Below are positions 25,732 to 34,493 of a DNA stretch of 64,000 nt, piece after piece. Each line of letters begins with the position of its first letter. Position 1 is the first letter of the stretch. A program made the translations under genes and the position numbers. The DNA is from Arcanobacterium_A bovis (lineage in GTDB: Bacteria > Actinomycetota > Actinomycetes > Actinomycetales > Actinomycetaceae). The stretch is taken from NCBI RefSeq assembly GCF_042655305.1, contig NZ_JBHSLR010000009.1. One strand, given 5' to 3'. The notes beneath the pieces were generated by a model. The model made no database searches. It had not been told where the DNA came from and saw only the letters and a list, made by a program, of their open reading frames with translations.

Positions 25732-25840
25732 GAAAGAACAACGCTTCGTGAGCGAAGCAACAAGGGACGGCTTTGCAAAAACCTATTCCATAAGCGTTGG
25801 CCGATAGGTGCAACCAGATAGGATCTTTTTAGATAAACAC

Positions 25841-26461
25841 TTACCGAGCCGATACGAGCTTTTCGATCCGGTGGAACAGAATATCGAGAGCTACCAAATT
25901 TCGACCGCCCTCAGGAATAATCAAGTCCGCATGGCGTTTCGATGGCTCCACATAAAGCTCATGCATAGGTTTCACAGTAGACAGATACTGCTTTTCCACT
26001 GAATTAATATCCCGGCCGCGTTCAAGCACATCGCGTTTGATACGGCGCATAATCCGCACATCAGCATCAGTGTCCACAAAAAGCTTGAGATCAAAGAGTT
26101 CACACAGCTCAGGTTGTGCAAATATCAAAATACCTTCAACCAAAATCACCGGAGCCGGCTCGATACGTATCGTATGCGATTTGCGGTTGTGCTCTGTGAA
26201 ATCATAAACCGGACAATCAACGGCTCGCCCAGCGATGAGCTCCTGCAACTGTTGTGCCATCAAATCGCTGTCGAAAGCTTCCGGAGCGTCAAAATTAAGT
26301 TTTGCCCGCTGTTCATGGGTGAGGTCATGATGCTCTTTGTAATAGTTATCGTGGAAGACGACGGTAGTCTTGGTATCGAAACGCTCGGCAATCGCGCGGG
26401 TGAGCGTCGTCTTCCCGCTTCCGGTACCACCGGCAATACCAATCACAAAAGGCCTAGCCAC
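25841..26461 (-). CDS. udk: Uridine kinase
   Basis: Phosphorylates uridine (and cytidine) to the monophosphate in pyrimidine salvage. The 206-residue product has the P-loop GGTGSGKT (11-18), then HDNYYKEHHDLTHEQRAKLN and NFDAPEAFDSDL, and the family segment YDFTEHNRKSHTIRIEP. Length is typical of Udk. It sits alone between rplA and rplJ, on the same strand as the ribosomal genes, about 75 nt after the rplA terminator region; this is an unusual neighbour for ribosomal genes. Confidence 0.95.
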   Translation of the reverse strand: MARPFVIGIAGGTGSGKTTLTRAIAERFDTKTTVVFHDNYYKEHHDLTHEQRAKLNFDAPEAFDSDLMAQQLQELIAGRAVDCPVYDFTEHNRKSHTIRIEPAPVILVEGILIFAQPELCELFDLKLFVDTDADVRIMRRIKRDVLERGRDINSVEKQYLSTVKPMHELYVEPSKRHADLIIPEGGRNLVALDILFHRIEKLVSAR

Positions 26462-26535
26462 AATGAACCTTTCTCCACATAAACCACGTAGGGCACAAAT
26501 ACTCGTCTGATTCTACCGATAATACGAAAGAATAC

Positions 26536-26571
26536 GAAACTCCCCGATGCCTCACAGCATCGGGGAGTTTC
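26536..26571 (-). terminator. Terminator of rplKA
   Basis: Perfect 15-bp arms GAAACTCCCCGATGC (26536-26550) and its complement (26557-26571) around a 6-nt loop. It begins 28 nt after the rplA stop and is followed on the minus strand by GTATTCTTTCG, a partial T-tract. Confidence 0.85.
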
Positions 26572-26598
26572 AAAGTGCTATTTCACACCGCTAAGAAA

Positions 26599-27303
26599 TC
26601 ACTTCTCGGTCTTGCCAAGCTTAACAACGTCGAGTGGAATTCCAGGACCCATCGTGGTCGCAACGGTTGCCTTAAGCAAGTAACGACCCTTCGAGGATGC
26701 TGGCTTCAAACGCATGATCTCCTGGTATGCAGCGTTGAAGTTCTCAACGAGCTGCTCCTGGGTGAAGGTGGTGTTGCCAACGATGAACGGAAGGTTACCG
26801 TGCTTGTCTACACGGAACTCGATACGTCCACCCTTGATGTCCGCAACAGCCTTTGCGGTATCCATCGTCACGGTACCAGTCTTTGGGTTTGGCATGAGAC
26901 CACGTGGACCGAGCACACGACCAAGCTTTCCAACCTTGCCCATCAAGTCTGGGGTTGCAACAGCCGCATCGAAATCGGTCCAGCCACCTGCAACCTTCTC
27001 GATGAGATCGTCGTCGCCAACTTCATCCGCACCAGCTTCGAGAGCTGCCTGAGCACGCTCACCGGTTGCGAATACGATCACGCGAGCCGTCTTTCCAGTT
27101 CCGTGAGGAAGGGAAACGGTACCGCGAACCATTTGGTCTGCCTTACGTGGATCAACACCGAGGCGGAATACTGCTTCCACGGTCGATGCGAACTTCGTAA
27201 CGGAAGTCTTGGACGCAAGTTCCAAAGCTTCTTGAGCGGTGTAAAGCTCGCCGGCCTGAATAAGTTCGGCAGCCTTACGATAATTCTTTGAGCGCTTTGC
27301 CAT
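26599..27303 (-). CDS. rplA: Ribosomal protein uL1 (L1)
   Basis: Forms the mobile L1 stalk that handles E-site tRNA; in many bacteria it also represses the rplKA mRNA. The 234-residue product includes GTVSLPHGTGKTARVIVFA and GLMPNPKTGTVTMDTAKAV, both family signatures, and is of normal length. It follows rplK after about 97 nt and ends before a strong terminator. Confidence 0.98.
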   Translation of the reverse strand: MAKRSKNYRKAAELIQAGELYTAQEALELASKTSVTKFASTVEAVFRLGVDPRKADQMVRGTVSLPHGTGKTARVIVFATGERAQAALEAGADEVGDDDLIEKVAGGWTDFDAAVATPDLMGKVGKLGRVLGPRGLMPNPKTGTVTMDTAKAVADIKGGRIEFRVDKHGNLPFIVGNTTFTQEQLVENFNAAYQEIMRLKPASSKGRYLLKATVATTMGPGIPLDVVKLGKTEK

Positions 27304-27400
27304 TCTGCTTTCTCCTTTTTAGCAGTCGTGGTAATGCGAACCAGCTCCGGGTTCTACCACGATGTCCCGAGGACACCTACACCTTTACGGTGTCTAAAAA

Positions 27401-27835
27401 TCAGATCTCGTCTGTGGTCAGACCCATAGAACGAGCGGTGCCCGCGATGATACGAGCAGCATTGTCAATGTCGTTGGCGTTGAGATCCGGCTGCTTGGTC
27501 TTCGCAATTTCGCGAAGCTGATCAGCGGTAACGTGGCCAACCTTGTTGGTGTGTGGAACGCCTGAACCCTTCTTGATTCCAGCAGCCTTCTTCAAGAGAT
27601 CTGCAGCTGGTGGAGTCTTGGTTACGAAAGTGAATGAACGATCTTCGTAAACCGTGATCTCAACTGGGATGACGTTGCCGCGCATGGACTCGGTAGCGGC
27701 GTTATAGGCGTTGCAGAACTCCATGATGTTCACACCGTGCTGACCCAAAGCTGGGCCGATTGGTGGAGCTGGGTTTGCAGCACCTGCCTGAATCTGAAGT
27801 TTGATCAGGCCTGCAACCTTCTTCTTCGGTGGCAT
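27401..27835 (-). CDS. rplK: Ribosomal protein uL11 (L11)
   Basis: Component of the GTPase-associated centre and target of thiostrepton-type antibiotics. The 144-residue product has the N-terminal domain VAGLIKLQIQAGAANPAPPI (6-25) with the proline-rich GPALGQHGVNIMEFCNAYN. The RNA-binding C-terminal domain follows. Length is normal. It follows nusG by about 96 nt on the same strand, in the standard order secE-nusG-rplK-rplA. Confidence 0.98.
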   Translation of the reverse strand: MPPKKKVAGLIKLQIQAGAANPAPPIGPALGQHGVNIMEFCNAYNAATESMRGNVIPVEITVYEDRSFTFVTKTPPAADLLKKAAGIKKGSGVPHTNKVGHVTADQLREIAKTKQPDLNANDIDNAARIIAGTARSMGLTTDEI

Positions 27836-27931
27836 TTAATGATCCTTTGTTTCTAATGTGTACCGCCACATGGCAAAAGTGGCGGGCGTCGAACAGCTTA
27901 AGGCCAAACGAACTCAAAATCCTAAATCGGA

Positions 27932-28756
27932 TTAATCCATCTTTTGAACTTGGCTGAACGACAAGTCGACCGGGGTTTCCTGGCCAACAAGCGTCATGAG
28001 CACGGTAAGTCGCTGATTTACCGCGTCAACCTGTGAAATTGTAGCCGGCATTCCCACCCAAGGTTCAGTGATGAGAGTCACCGTCTCGCCAACTTCGTAC
28101 TCAGCAACAAGAACAGGAGCGCCAGTCTTGACTGGTTTTCCAGCAGCAACAGCTTCTTGAGCAACTTCTTGCTCAACCACTGGGGTGAGCATCTTCACGA
28201 TCTCGTCTTTGGTGAGCGCAACTGGGTTACGACCGTTTCCAACGAAGCCGGTCACGCCGTTCGTCTCCTGCACAACTCGCCAAGAGTCGTCGGTAAGATC
28301 CATACGAACAAGGGCGTAACCAGGGATTCGAACGCGCGAAACACGCTTATTCTGACCCTTCTTCACTTCGATAACTTCTTCCATCGGCACTTCTACCTGG
28401 AAGATGTAATCTTCCATATCCATCGAGTGGATACGAATCTCAAGATCCTGCTTGACGCGCTTTTCGTAGCCGGCATAAGTGTGAAGAACGTACCAACGGC
28501 CTGGCAAACCACGCAGGCGGGCGCGAACCATCTCTTCAGTGTCGACGCCGTCTGCTTCAGTTTCGGCAGTTGGTGCAGTCTCTTCTGCGGTAGGCTCTTC
28601 AGCAGTCTCCACGTCGGAGCCAGCCTCGGCTTCTACTGCCTCGGGAGCAACGTCGCCGGAGGTAGTCTCCACAACTGGAGCTTCAGCCTCAACTTCTGGG
28701 GTCGAACCGTCAGAAAACAGCGGACTGTTTTGTGGTTCGAAAGTTTCTTCAGGCAT
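27932..28756 (-). CDS. nusG: Transcription elongation/antitermination factor NusG
   Basis: Binds RNA polymerase and couples transcription to translation or Rho. I start at the ATG reading MPEETFEPQNSPLFSDG, with GCAGGAAAC just upstream; an in-frame TTG 13 codons earlier is the alternative. Residues 1-90 are a glutamate-rich acidic extension seen in actinobacterial NusG. The NGN domain follows (WYVLHTYAGYEKRVKQDLE), and the KOW domain is near the end (PWVGMPATISQVDAVNQRL). It lies 58 nt after secE. Confidence 0.96.
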   Translation of the reverse strand: MPEETFEPQNSPLFSDGSTPEVEAEAPVVETTSGDVAPEAVEAEAGSDVETAEEPTAEETAPTAETEADGVDTEEMVRARLRGLPGRWYVLHTYAGYEKRVKQDLEIRIHSMDMEDYIFQVEVPMEEVIEVKKGQNKRVSRVRIPGYALVRMDLTDDSWRVVQETNGVTGFVGNGRNPVALTKDEIVKMLTPVVEQEVAQEAVAAGKPVKTGAPVLVAEYEVGETVTLITEPWVGMPATISQVDAVNQRLTVLMTLVGQETPVDLSFSQVQKMD

Positions 28757-28814
28757 GTTTCCTGCTTCCCTACTTATGTTCCCTATTACCGACAATACTG
28801 TTGAGCGCTAGCGA

Positions 28815-29057
28815 TCAGCCAAACACCCAGAACACGAACTGGCTAAATCCAAGATCAAGCAAGCCCACGAAAATCATGACAACAATCAAAAATCCCACAA
28901 CCGTGAGGAACATAGTCCACAATTCGCTGCCGGTTGGGCGCTGAACTTTCTTAAACTCAGCAAGAACCTGCTTAAAGAACGTGATGATACGAGCAAAGAA
29001 GCCCTCTTTGCTCTCTTTGGCTACACGATTACCATGAGCTTTAGCAACGTCATTCAC
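28815..29057 (-). CDS. secE: Preprotein translocase subunit SecE
   Basis: Essential clamp subunit of the SecYEG channel. The 80-residue product has a charged amphipathic stretch (ITFFKQVLAEFKKVQRPTGS) followed by a single membrane helix at about 46-72 (LWTMFLTVVGFLIVVMIFVG). This is the one-helix SecE form found in most Gram-positive bacteria. It lies between tRNA-Trp and nusG, a widely conserved arrangement. Confidence 0.96.
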   Translation of the reverse strand: MNDVAKAHGNRVAKESKEGFFARIITFFKQVLAEFKKVQRPTGSELWTMFLTVVGFLIVVMIFVGLLDLGFSQFVFWVFG

Positions 29058-29109
29058 GAGTGGATCCTCTCGGTTAATGTGGAAAACGGCCCGTTTGGGC
29101 CGCTTTCTG

Positions 29110-29182
29110 CAGGGCAGGAGGGACTCGAACCCACAACCGCCGGTTTTGGAGACCGGTGCGCTACCAATTGCGCCACTACCCT
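29110..29182 (-). tRNA. tRNA-Trp (anticodon CCA)
   Basis: A 73-nt cloverleaf with acceptor AGGGTAG/CTGCCCT, anticodon loop CTCCAAA giving CCA, T-arm GGTTCGAGTCC and discriminator G. The 3' CCA is not encoded. Located directly upstream of secE, as in many bacteria. Confidence 0.97.
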
Positions 29183-29453
29183 ATCGCTTGGCGAGCACTA
29201 TCAATTATGCCTGAGAGTGAGGCCTAATTTCTATTGCTTGGCACAGCTCAATCCACTTTAGTCGGCTTTTGCTCATTAGTCCAAATAAATGCACTCTCTG
29301 CCCTGTAATTCTCACCACGTTACAACCAAAGATGGTCCACACACGCGCACGAAGACGGAAATCTCCAGACCTGAACCGATCCAGTTTCACAAATTTTCAA
29401 GTAACTTCCCCACTCGGGCGGAACAGCAAAGTGTTTTGTGACACAATAGGAAT
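29183..29453. other. Divergent gap between tRNA-Trp and the aminotransferase
   Basis: About 270 nt between divergent units. It must contain promoters for tRNA-Trp/secE leftward and the aminotransferase rightward. I see no convincing hexamer pair, hairpin or gene; a short open frame on the minus strand looks accidental. Confidence 0.3.
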
Positions 29454-30659
29454 GTGAACGAAAATAAAACAGCCCGCCGGGTTTCTACCCGCCTTGGGGC
29501 ACTTCAAGAGTCAGCAACCCTCGCCGTAGACGCAAAGGCTAAAGCATTGAAAGCCGCAGGAAAGCCTGTTATTGGCTTTGGTGCCGGTGAGCCAAATTTC
29601 CCTACCCCTGATTTTATTGTTGAAGCAGCAGTAGAAGCAGCCAAGGACCCGAAGAACCACAAATACACGCCAGCCAAGGGTCTTCCCGAGCTGCGTGAAG
29701 TCATCGCTGCAAAAACGATGCGCGATTCTGGAGTCGAGGTAGATCCGAACAATATCATCGTCACCAATGGTGGAAAACAAGCCGTCTACCAGGCTTTCCG
29801 TTCAATCGTAGACGACGGCGACGACGTCATCCTCCCTGCCCCCTACTGGACCACATACCCAGAGGTTATCCGCCTGTGCGGCGGCAACCCTGTGGAAGTT
29901 TTTGCCGGTTCCGATCAGGGCTACAAGGTGACGGTGGCACAGCTTGACGCAGCACTTACTCCCGCAACCAAAGCGATGCTGCTGTGCTCGCCGTCGAACC
30001 CAACTGGCGCCGTCTATTCTGCCGCCGAGCTCAAAGAGATCGGCACGTGGGCACTTAACAACGGCGTGTGGATCATCACCGACGAAATCTACGAGCACCT
30101 CGTATACGAAGGCGAGCAGTCCTACCTCCTCAAAGAGGTGCCGGAACTTGCCGATCAAACCATCGTGGTGAACGGCGTCGCAAAAACCTATGCCATGACC
30201 GGATGGCGTGTGGGCTGGATGTACGGCCCCGCAGACGTAATCAAGGCTGCGTCAAACTTCCAGTCGCATATTACCTCGAACGTGTCCAACGTGGCACAGC
30301 GGGCTGCGCTTGCGGCTATCACCGGTGATCAGAGCGTTGTGGCGGAGATGAAAGAAGCATTTGACCGCCGTCGCAAGAAGATCGTGGAGATGCTGCGCGA
30401 AATCGACGGATTCGAGGTTCCAGAGCCCACCGGTGCTTTCTACGTATTCCCAAATGTGCAGGGAGTGCTCGGCAAAGACATTAAGGGTCGCGTTGCAAAT
30501 ACAACGTCTGAACTCGCCACGCTCATTCTCGAGGAAGTTGAAGTGGCAGTTGTTCCAGGTGAAGCCTTTGGCGCGCCAGGCTACATTCGCCTCGGTTACG
30601 CACTGTCCGACGACGATCTCGTGGCGGGCATCGAGCGCCTACAAAAGCTTTTCAACTGA
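29454..30659 (+). CDS. Class I aminotransferase, aspartate aminotransferase type
   Basis: PLP enzyme expected to interconvert aspartate and 2-oxoglutarate with oxaloacetate and glutamate. The 401-residue product carries FGAGEPNFPTPDFI (42-55), SNPTGAVYSAAEL, the PLP-lysine motif VNGVAKTYAMTGWRVGWMYG (Lys244) and a normal family C-terminus. This pattern suits subgroup I-gamma aspartate aminotransferases; a broader specificity cannot be excluded. The start is a GTG, two nt after AGGA, so initiation could be from a very short leader. It converges with the phosphotransferase gene. Confidence 0.9.
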   Translation: MNENKTARRVSTRLGALQESATLAVDAKAKALKAAGKPVIGFGAGEPNFPTPDFIVEAAVEAAKDPKNHKYTPAKGLPELREVIAAKTMRDSGVEVDPNNIIVTNGGKQAVYQAFRSIVDDGDDVILPAPYWTTYPEVIRLCGGNPVEVFAGSDQGYKVTVAQLDAALTPATKAMLLCSPSNPTGAVYSAAELKEIGTWALNNGVWIITDEIYEHLVYEGEQSYLLKEVPELADQTIVVNGVAKTYAMTGWRVGWMYGPADVIKAASNFQSHITSNVSNVAQRAALAAITGDQSVVAEMKEAFDRRRKKIVEMLREIDGFEVPEPTGAFYVFPNVQGVLGKDIKGRVANTTSELATLILEEVEVAVVPGEAFGAPGYIRLGYALSDDDLVAGIERLQKLFN

Positions 30660-30685
30660 TTAGCTTCTCTTTCGACGACGAACGC

Positions 30686-30723
30686 CGAGGTCAGTAGCCT
30701 TCCGCAAGAAGGCGCTGACCTCG
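30686..30723. terminator. Hairpin between convergent aminotransferase and phosphotransferase genes
   Basis: CGAGGTCAG (30686-30694) pairs with CTGACCTCG (30715-30723), and an inner GCCTTC/GAAGGC stem closes on a CGCAA loop. It overlaps the last codons of the leftward phosphotransferase gene and begins 27 nt after the aminotransferase stop. It has no T-tract, as in several other junctions here. Confidence 0.55.
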
Positions 30724-31938
30724 TTCGATCCAACTTTCGGCAATACGGAGGCGGTTTTCCGCCTCCGTATTCCATTGTTTGCGCTGCTTACGCGCGCCTG
30801 CAACGAGGGAAATCACCACTCCGGCCGCCGAAGCACACAGTGCCACTGGGTCAACCCGCGAAGTGAGCGAATCAAACCACTGATCAAGGATTACCGGCAC
30901 ACAGCGATACGGCTGCGGAGCAAGACTCGGCAAAACAGACATATGTGCTAATAAGCACGCCCAATCGTGAACCCGATGACCAGGGCTGAGCGAATCGAGA
31001 TCAAGTAAACCACTGAGCTGACCAGTGTTAGCGTCAACGTAAATATTCGCTTCGTAAAAATCTCCGTGGGTGGGCACAACTGGCCCTAAATCTGCATGTT
31101 TGAGCAGTTCGCGAATTTCGGTTGCCACCTTGTGACAACGCCCGTCATACTCAGGAAGGGTAAGCGCAGCGGCATGGGCATAGTGCTCACAGCGATCCAC
31201 CCAAGCAGCTCGTTTGGGCATTCCCAAGGCCAAATAAGGAAGTGAGTCGAGACAAGATTCGAGCGAATCCAAGACCTGCTGCTGTTTAATCGCATCGGAA
31301 ATCGTGATCGAAGAAAAGTAACGCGACAACGCGATCCCGCTCACCGGCGTCGTCACAACAAAACCCGGGGCAGATTTGTACAGCGCCGGCGCTGGAACGC
31401 CAGCCTTGTGCGCCAACTCGAGTCGCCTCTCCAAATCGGCTTGATCCTTTGCACGCACCACTTTGCCAAACAGTGCCGAACCAGATTCACGCTCAATCCG
31501 CACCACCGCCCGCCGAGTAGGGCGATATCCGAGCAATTCAATCTCTACTCGTTCATCGAGAAAATCCGAAAGTAAATGCGCAGTGCAGGCGAGTTCAAGT
31601 GCGGGAAGCTCAGGGTCATTCGGATGCTCCCATACGCACACACGGGTATCCCCAAAACGCAGGATCTTTCCTTGGACTCCTAAAATCGATTCTTCCGCCA
31701 CACGTTCCGTGGATGCAACCATGTATGCGTCGATTCGCTGCCGGTCACGGTTGGTTTCCAAAACTACGGTGTAACCAATCGAAACACCAGCTCCTGGCCG
31801 GTGATGAACCTGGTGAACAGCCCAAGACCGCAAAATTCCCTGTTCAGCAACGGCTAGGCGCAACATCTCACCCGCACGTGAGCCGGTGAGAAGGGCTAGA
31901 TCACGCCGTTCATGACGAGCTCTTTGAGAATTTTGCAT
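30691..31938 (-). CDS. APH-family phosphotransferase
   Basis: Protein-kinase-like fold enzyme of unknown substrate. The 415-residue product has the catalytic loop THGDFYEANIYVD (His291, Asp293, Asn298) and the metal-binding GLLDLDSLSPGHRVHDWACL (Asp313). The N-terminal 200 residues are poorly conserved to my eye and carry no clear glycine-rich loop. This is the aminoglycoside-phosphotransferase (APH) superfamily, which includes kinases of choline, sugars and antibiotics. I see nothing that shows drug inactivation. It is divergent from adenosine deaminase, sharing a gap with three direct repeats. Confidence 0.8.
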   Translation of the reverse strand: MQNSQRARHERRDLALLTGSRAGEMLRLAVAEQGILRSWAVHQVHHRPGAGVSIGYTVVLETNRDRQRIDAYMVASTERVAEESILGVQGKILRFGDTRVCVWEHPNDPELPALELACTAHLLSDFLDERVEIELLGYRPTRRAVVRIERESGSALFGKVVRAKDQADLERRLELAHKAGVPAPALYKSAPGFVVTTPVSGIALSRYFSSITISDAIKQQQVLDSLESCLDSLPYLALGMPKRAAWVDRCEHYAHAAALTLPEYDGRCHKVATEIRELLKHADLGPVVPTHGDFYEANIYVDANTGQLSGLLDLDSLSPGHRVHDWACLLAHMSVLPSLAPQPYRCVPVILDQWFDSLTSRVDPVALCASAAGVVISLVAGARKQRKQWNTEAENRLRIAESWIERGQRLLAEGY

Positions 31939-31988
31939 ACTCTTTTTATATGAGACCTCGCCGGCAAATACAAACTACACACGGTGTT

Positions 31989-32073
31989 GTGACATTGCGT
32001 GCATCGTAGGTTGCGCGCTGGAGGCGTAACCCGCAGTGACATTGCGTACGTCGCGAGCTGTGACATTGCGTGC
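31989..32073. repeat. Three direct repeats GTGACATTGCGT
   Basis: Copies of GTGACATTGCGT followed by GC or AC lie at 31989-32002, 32036-32049 and 32060-32073. The first and second differ in phase by 47 nt, the second and third by 24 nt. They sit in the divergent gap between the phosphotransferase and adenosine deaminase genes, just upstream of the latter. They look like binding sites for a regulator. They are not CRISPR repeats: they are too short and too few. Confidence 0.6.
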
Positions 32074-32124
32074 ACGCCACAGTGCCTCATGGAATCTACG
32101 ATGAACCGCTGGCAAAATGGTTAT

Positions 32125-33192
32125 ATGCGAGATCTTCAGGCCCTTCCGAAAGCTCATCTTCATCTTCACTTCACTGGCTCAATGCGAGTTTCTACACTCA
32201 AAGACATGGCGCAAAGCCAAGGTATTCGGCTTCCGGAGAACCTCACCGATAATACCGCGCTCCAAGTACCAGCAGATCAGCGTGGCTGGTTCAGGTTTCA
32301 ACGCGCCTACGACGCCGCTCGCAAAGTGGTGCGATCCGAAGAAGCCATGCGTCGCATTGTGCGTGAAGCGGCCGAAGATGAAGCTCGAGAAGGCTCGAAA
32401 CGACTCGAAATCCAAATTGATCCAACCTCGTATGCGCCATTTGTTGGTGGTATCACCCCAGCTCTTGAAATCGTGCTTGACGAAGCCACTCTCGCTTCGC
32501 GCGACACCGGCGTACAGGTAGCCATCGTCGTCGCCGCCTCACGCCTCAAGCATCCCCTTGACGCCCGCATTTTGGCGCGGCTTGCAGCGAAACATGCCGG
32601 CGAAGGAGCTGGTCAAGTGGTAGGTTTTGGGCTGTCAAATGACGAACGCCGCGGAAATACCCCAGAGTGGGCGGGAGCTTTTGATATTGCCCGTAAAGCT
32701 GGTCTCGCCTCGGTTCCTCACGGCGGAGAGTTGCTCGGCCCTGAACATATTCGCGATATCGTTACCGCGCTTAAACCGCGGCGCTTGGGCCATGGCGTGC
32801 GGGCAGCTGAAGATCCAGCCCTGCTTGAATATATTGTAGACAACGGTATTGCGCTCGAAGTGTGCCCAGCCTCAAACGTGCAGCTCGGCGTCTACAATTC
32901 CCTCGGTGATGTGCCACTGCGTACGCTCCTCAAAGCGGGAGCCCAGATCGCCCTCGGCGCCGACGACCCGCTTCTCTTCCTCTCGCGGCTCACGGATCAG
33001 TACGAAAATGCTCGCAAACTCGGTCTTGACGACTACGAAATTTCTTTGCTCGCACATTCCTCGATTAGCGCCTCGCTTGCTTCGCCGTCGGATAAAGAGC
33101 GCTGGCATGATGAGATTGATGCCTGGCTAGCCGCGCCCGATCCCGTATCCGATCCTGCATCCGATCCTGAACCCGATCCGCACGCGGCTTGA
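32125..33192 (+). CDS. add: Adenosine deaminase with Asp-Pro repeat tail
   Basis: Zinc enzyme that deaminates adenosine or deoxyadenosine to inosine in purine salvage. I start at the ATG reading MRDLQALPKAHLHLHFTGSM; upstream ATGs at 32101 and 32089 are possible. The upstream part of the open frame is formed by the repeats. Zinc and catalytic motifs are present: HLHLHFTGS, VPHGGELLGPEHIRD, RLGHGVRAAEDP and ALGADDPLLF. The tail (from about residue 335) is an Asp-Pro repeat from 12-bp DNA units, and the stop TGA seems to come from a frameshift, because the next frame keeps the same repeat style to 33304. Confidence 0.93.
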   Translation: MRDLQALPKAHLHLHFTGSMRVSTLKDMAQSQGIRLPENLTDNTALQVPADQRGWFRFQRAYDAARKVVRSEEAMRRIVREAAEDEAREGSKRLEIQIDPTSYAPFVGGITPALEIVLDEATLASRDTGVQVAIVVAASRLKHPLDARILARLAAKHAGEGAGQVVGFGLSNDERRGNTPEWAGAFDIARKAGLASVPHGGELLGPEHIRDIVTALKPRRLGHGVRAAEDPALLEYIVDNGIALEVCPASNVQLGVYNSLGDVPLRTLLKAGAQIALGADDPLLFLSRLTDQYENARKLGLDDYEISLLAHSSISASLASPSDKERWHDEIDAWLAAPDPVSDPASDPEPDPHAA

Positions 33193-33304
33193 TCCGGCTC
33201 CACATACGGCAGCCGATCAGGTGCCCGATCCTGCTTCTGATGCGGTAGCCAACCCGATGCCTGATGCGGCAAGCGCCGAGCAGCTGGTTAAAATCAGATC
33301 GTGA
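33139..33304 (+). repeat. 12-bp GATCC repeat and out-of-frame continuation of the add tail
   Basis: Units GATCCCGTATCC, GATCCTGCATCC and GATCCTGAACCC follow each other from 33139 to 33174, then GATCCG. After the add stop at 33190-33192, the +1 frame continues DPAPHTAADQVPDPAS, DAVANPMPDAAS and further to a TGA at 33302-33304. The composition is the same as that of the tail. One inserted base near 33190 would explain the stop. Confidence 0.65.
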
Positions 33305-34469
33305 TATTGAGCAGCACAGGTTCAGGCACGAGCGTCACACCAAAACGCTCACGCACGCCATCACGAATCGCGCGTGCCAGATCAACGACGTCGGAGTCCC
33401 TCGCCCCGCCGCGGTTGGTAAGCGCCAACGAGTGCTTAGTGCTCACAGCAGCCGGTCCTGGCATGCCAAAGCCTGGCTTGAATCCGACGTGATCAATGAG
33501 CCAAGCAGCAGACGTCTTAACCTGACCATCGATTTGTGGAGCAGCAGCGCCAATCTGATTTGCAGCGCCCGACTTTCCAACCCCGTATTTCGGGGCATCT
33601 TCTGGCAAAGCAGCAGCTTGTTCCTCCGAGAGAATGGGATTAGTGAAGAACGAACCCAAAGAAAAAGTATCGCGGTCTATTACGTCAAGCACCATGCCCT
33701 TGCTGCGACGCAACTCGATAACTGCGCTACGCACATCGGAAGCTGGCACTCGCTCACCGGCGTTCACCCCCAATTTCTGCGCTAACTGCGCATAACGAAT
33801 CGGCTCCGAAAGCGTAGCCCTACGCAGGTGAAACACCACGTCGAGGACGATCCAACGCGGCGTCGCACCCCATTCGCCGCTCAGCAACGACTCCTTGAGA
33901 GCAGAGTGGCGATAACCGAATTTCAGATCCGCGGCGAAAAAAGTGCGGATCGTTTGAGTTTTGCGGTCGAAAGCACGCACCGAAGCTATCGTTCCAGCCA
34001 CTTCCTGCCCATACGCGCCGATGTTTTGCACCGGAGCAGCACCGACGGTACCTGGGATGCCCGAGAGGCCTTCTAGACCCATCCAGCCGTGTTCAATAGC
34101 GAATACGACGACGGCGTCCCACGGCGTTCCCGCTGCCACACGCATTTGCGCTCCCCCGCACGAATCTTCCGAGAGAATTTCGATTGAAGTGCGTCCGTCG
34201 TGGATAACGACGCCTGGAAAATCGGCGTCGGAAGCTAAAATATTCGAGCCGCCGCCCAATATGAGCAGCTCAGTGCCACTATTGTCGGCATCGGTGACGG
34301 CTGCGACAATATCTGTTTCAGAGGTGAGATTTTCATACTTTGCAACTGCTCCACCCACTGCGATCGTGGTCATATCAGCCAGCCGACGCGGATTGGCGCC
34401 AAGACGCGTGGTAAGTACAGGGGGCTGGGTGTGAGTTGGCTCAGTGGGCTCGGGAATCGAACAAGTCAT
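33294..34469 (-). CDS. murB: UDP-N-acetylenolpyruvoylglucosamine reductase MurB
   Basis: FAD and NADPH-dependent enzyme that makes UDP-MurNAc for peptidoglycan. The 391-residue product has a 30-residue proline-rich lead, then TTIAVGGAVAKYENLT, the FAD-binding GGGSNILASDADFPGVVIHD, IPGTVGAAPVQNIGAYGQE, and the catalytic-serine region FSLGSFFTNPIL. It is longer than E. coli MurB, as usual for actinobacteria. It converges with add, and its last codons overlap the frameshifted add tail. Confidence 0.96.
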   Translation of the reverse strand: MTCSIPEPTEPTHTQPPVLTTRLGANPRRLADMTTIAVGGAVAKYENLTSETDIVAAVTDADNSGTELLILGGGSNILASDADFPGVVIHDGRTSIEILSEDSCGGAQMRVAAGTPWDAVVVFAIEHGWMGLEGLSGIPGTVGAAPVQNIGAYGQEVAGTIASVRAFDRKTQTIRTFFAADLKFGYRHSALKESLLSGEWGATPRWIVLDVVFHLRRATLSEPIRYAQLAQKLGVNAGERVPASDVRSAVIELRRSKGMVLDVIDRDTFSLGSFFTNPILSEEQAAALPEDAPKYGVGKSGAANQIGAAAPQIDGQVKTSAAWLIDHVGFKPGFGMPGPAAVSTKHSLALTNRGGARDSDVVDLARAIRDGVRERFGVTLVPEPVLLNITI

Positions 34470-34493
34470 GTTTTCACCTTAACGACAGTGAGA

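Larger units (their letters stand above)
25526..25840 (-). promoter_or_regulatory. L10 leader region
   Basis: A gene-free stretch of about 315 nt before rplJ. On the minus strand it holds a promoter candidate at 25703-25731, a GACCGCAGGTCGCCCGTTG segment followed by CCAACGGG that forms a small CCCGTTG/CAACGGG hairpin (25664-25680), and the terminator-like hairpin at 25570-25602. This resembles known L10 leader RNAs, in which L10-L12 binding controls the operon. A small stem GCTTCG/CGAAGC at 25743-25758 lies upstream of the promoter. Confidence 0.6.

Noticed and set aside
30691..31938. Aminoglycoside resistance gene
   Set aside because: The APH fold is clear, but this superfamily has many housekeeping kinases. 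The gene sits among core genes and shows no mobile-element context.
31989..32073. Three short direct repeats considered as a CRISPR array
   Set aside because: Units of 14 bp, irregular spacing (47 and 24 nt), only three copies and no cas genes nearby.
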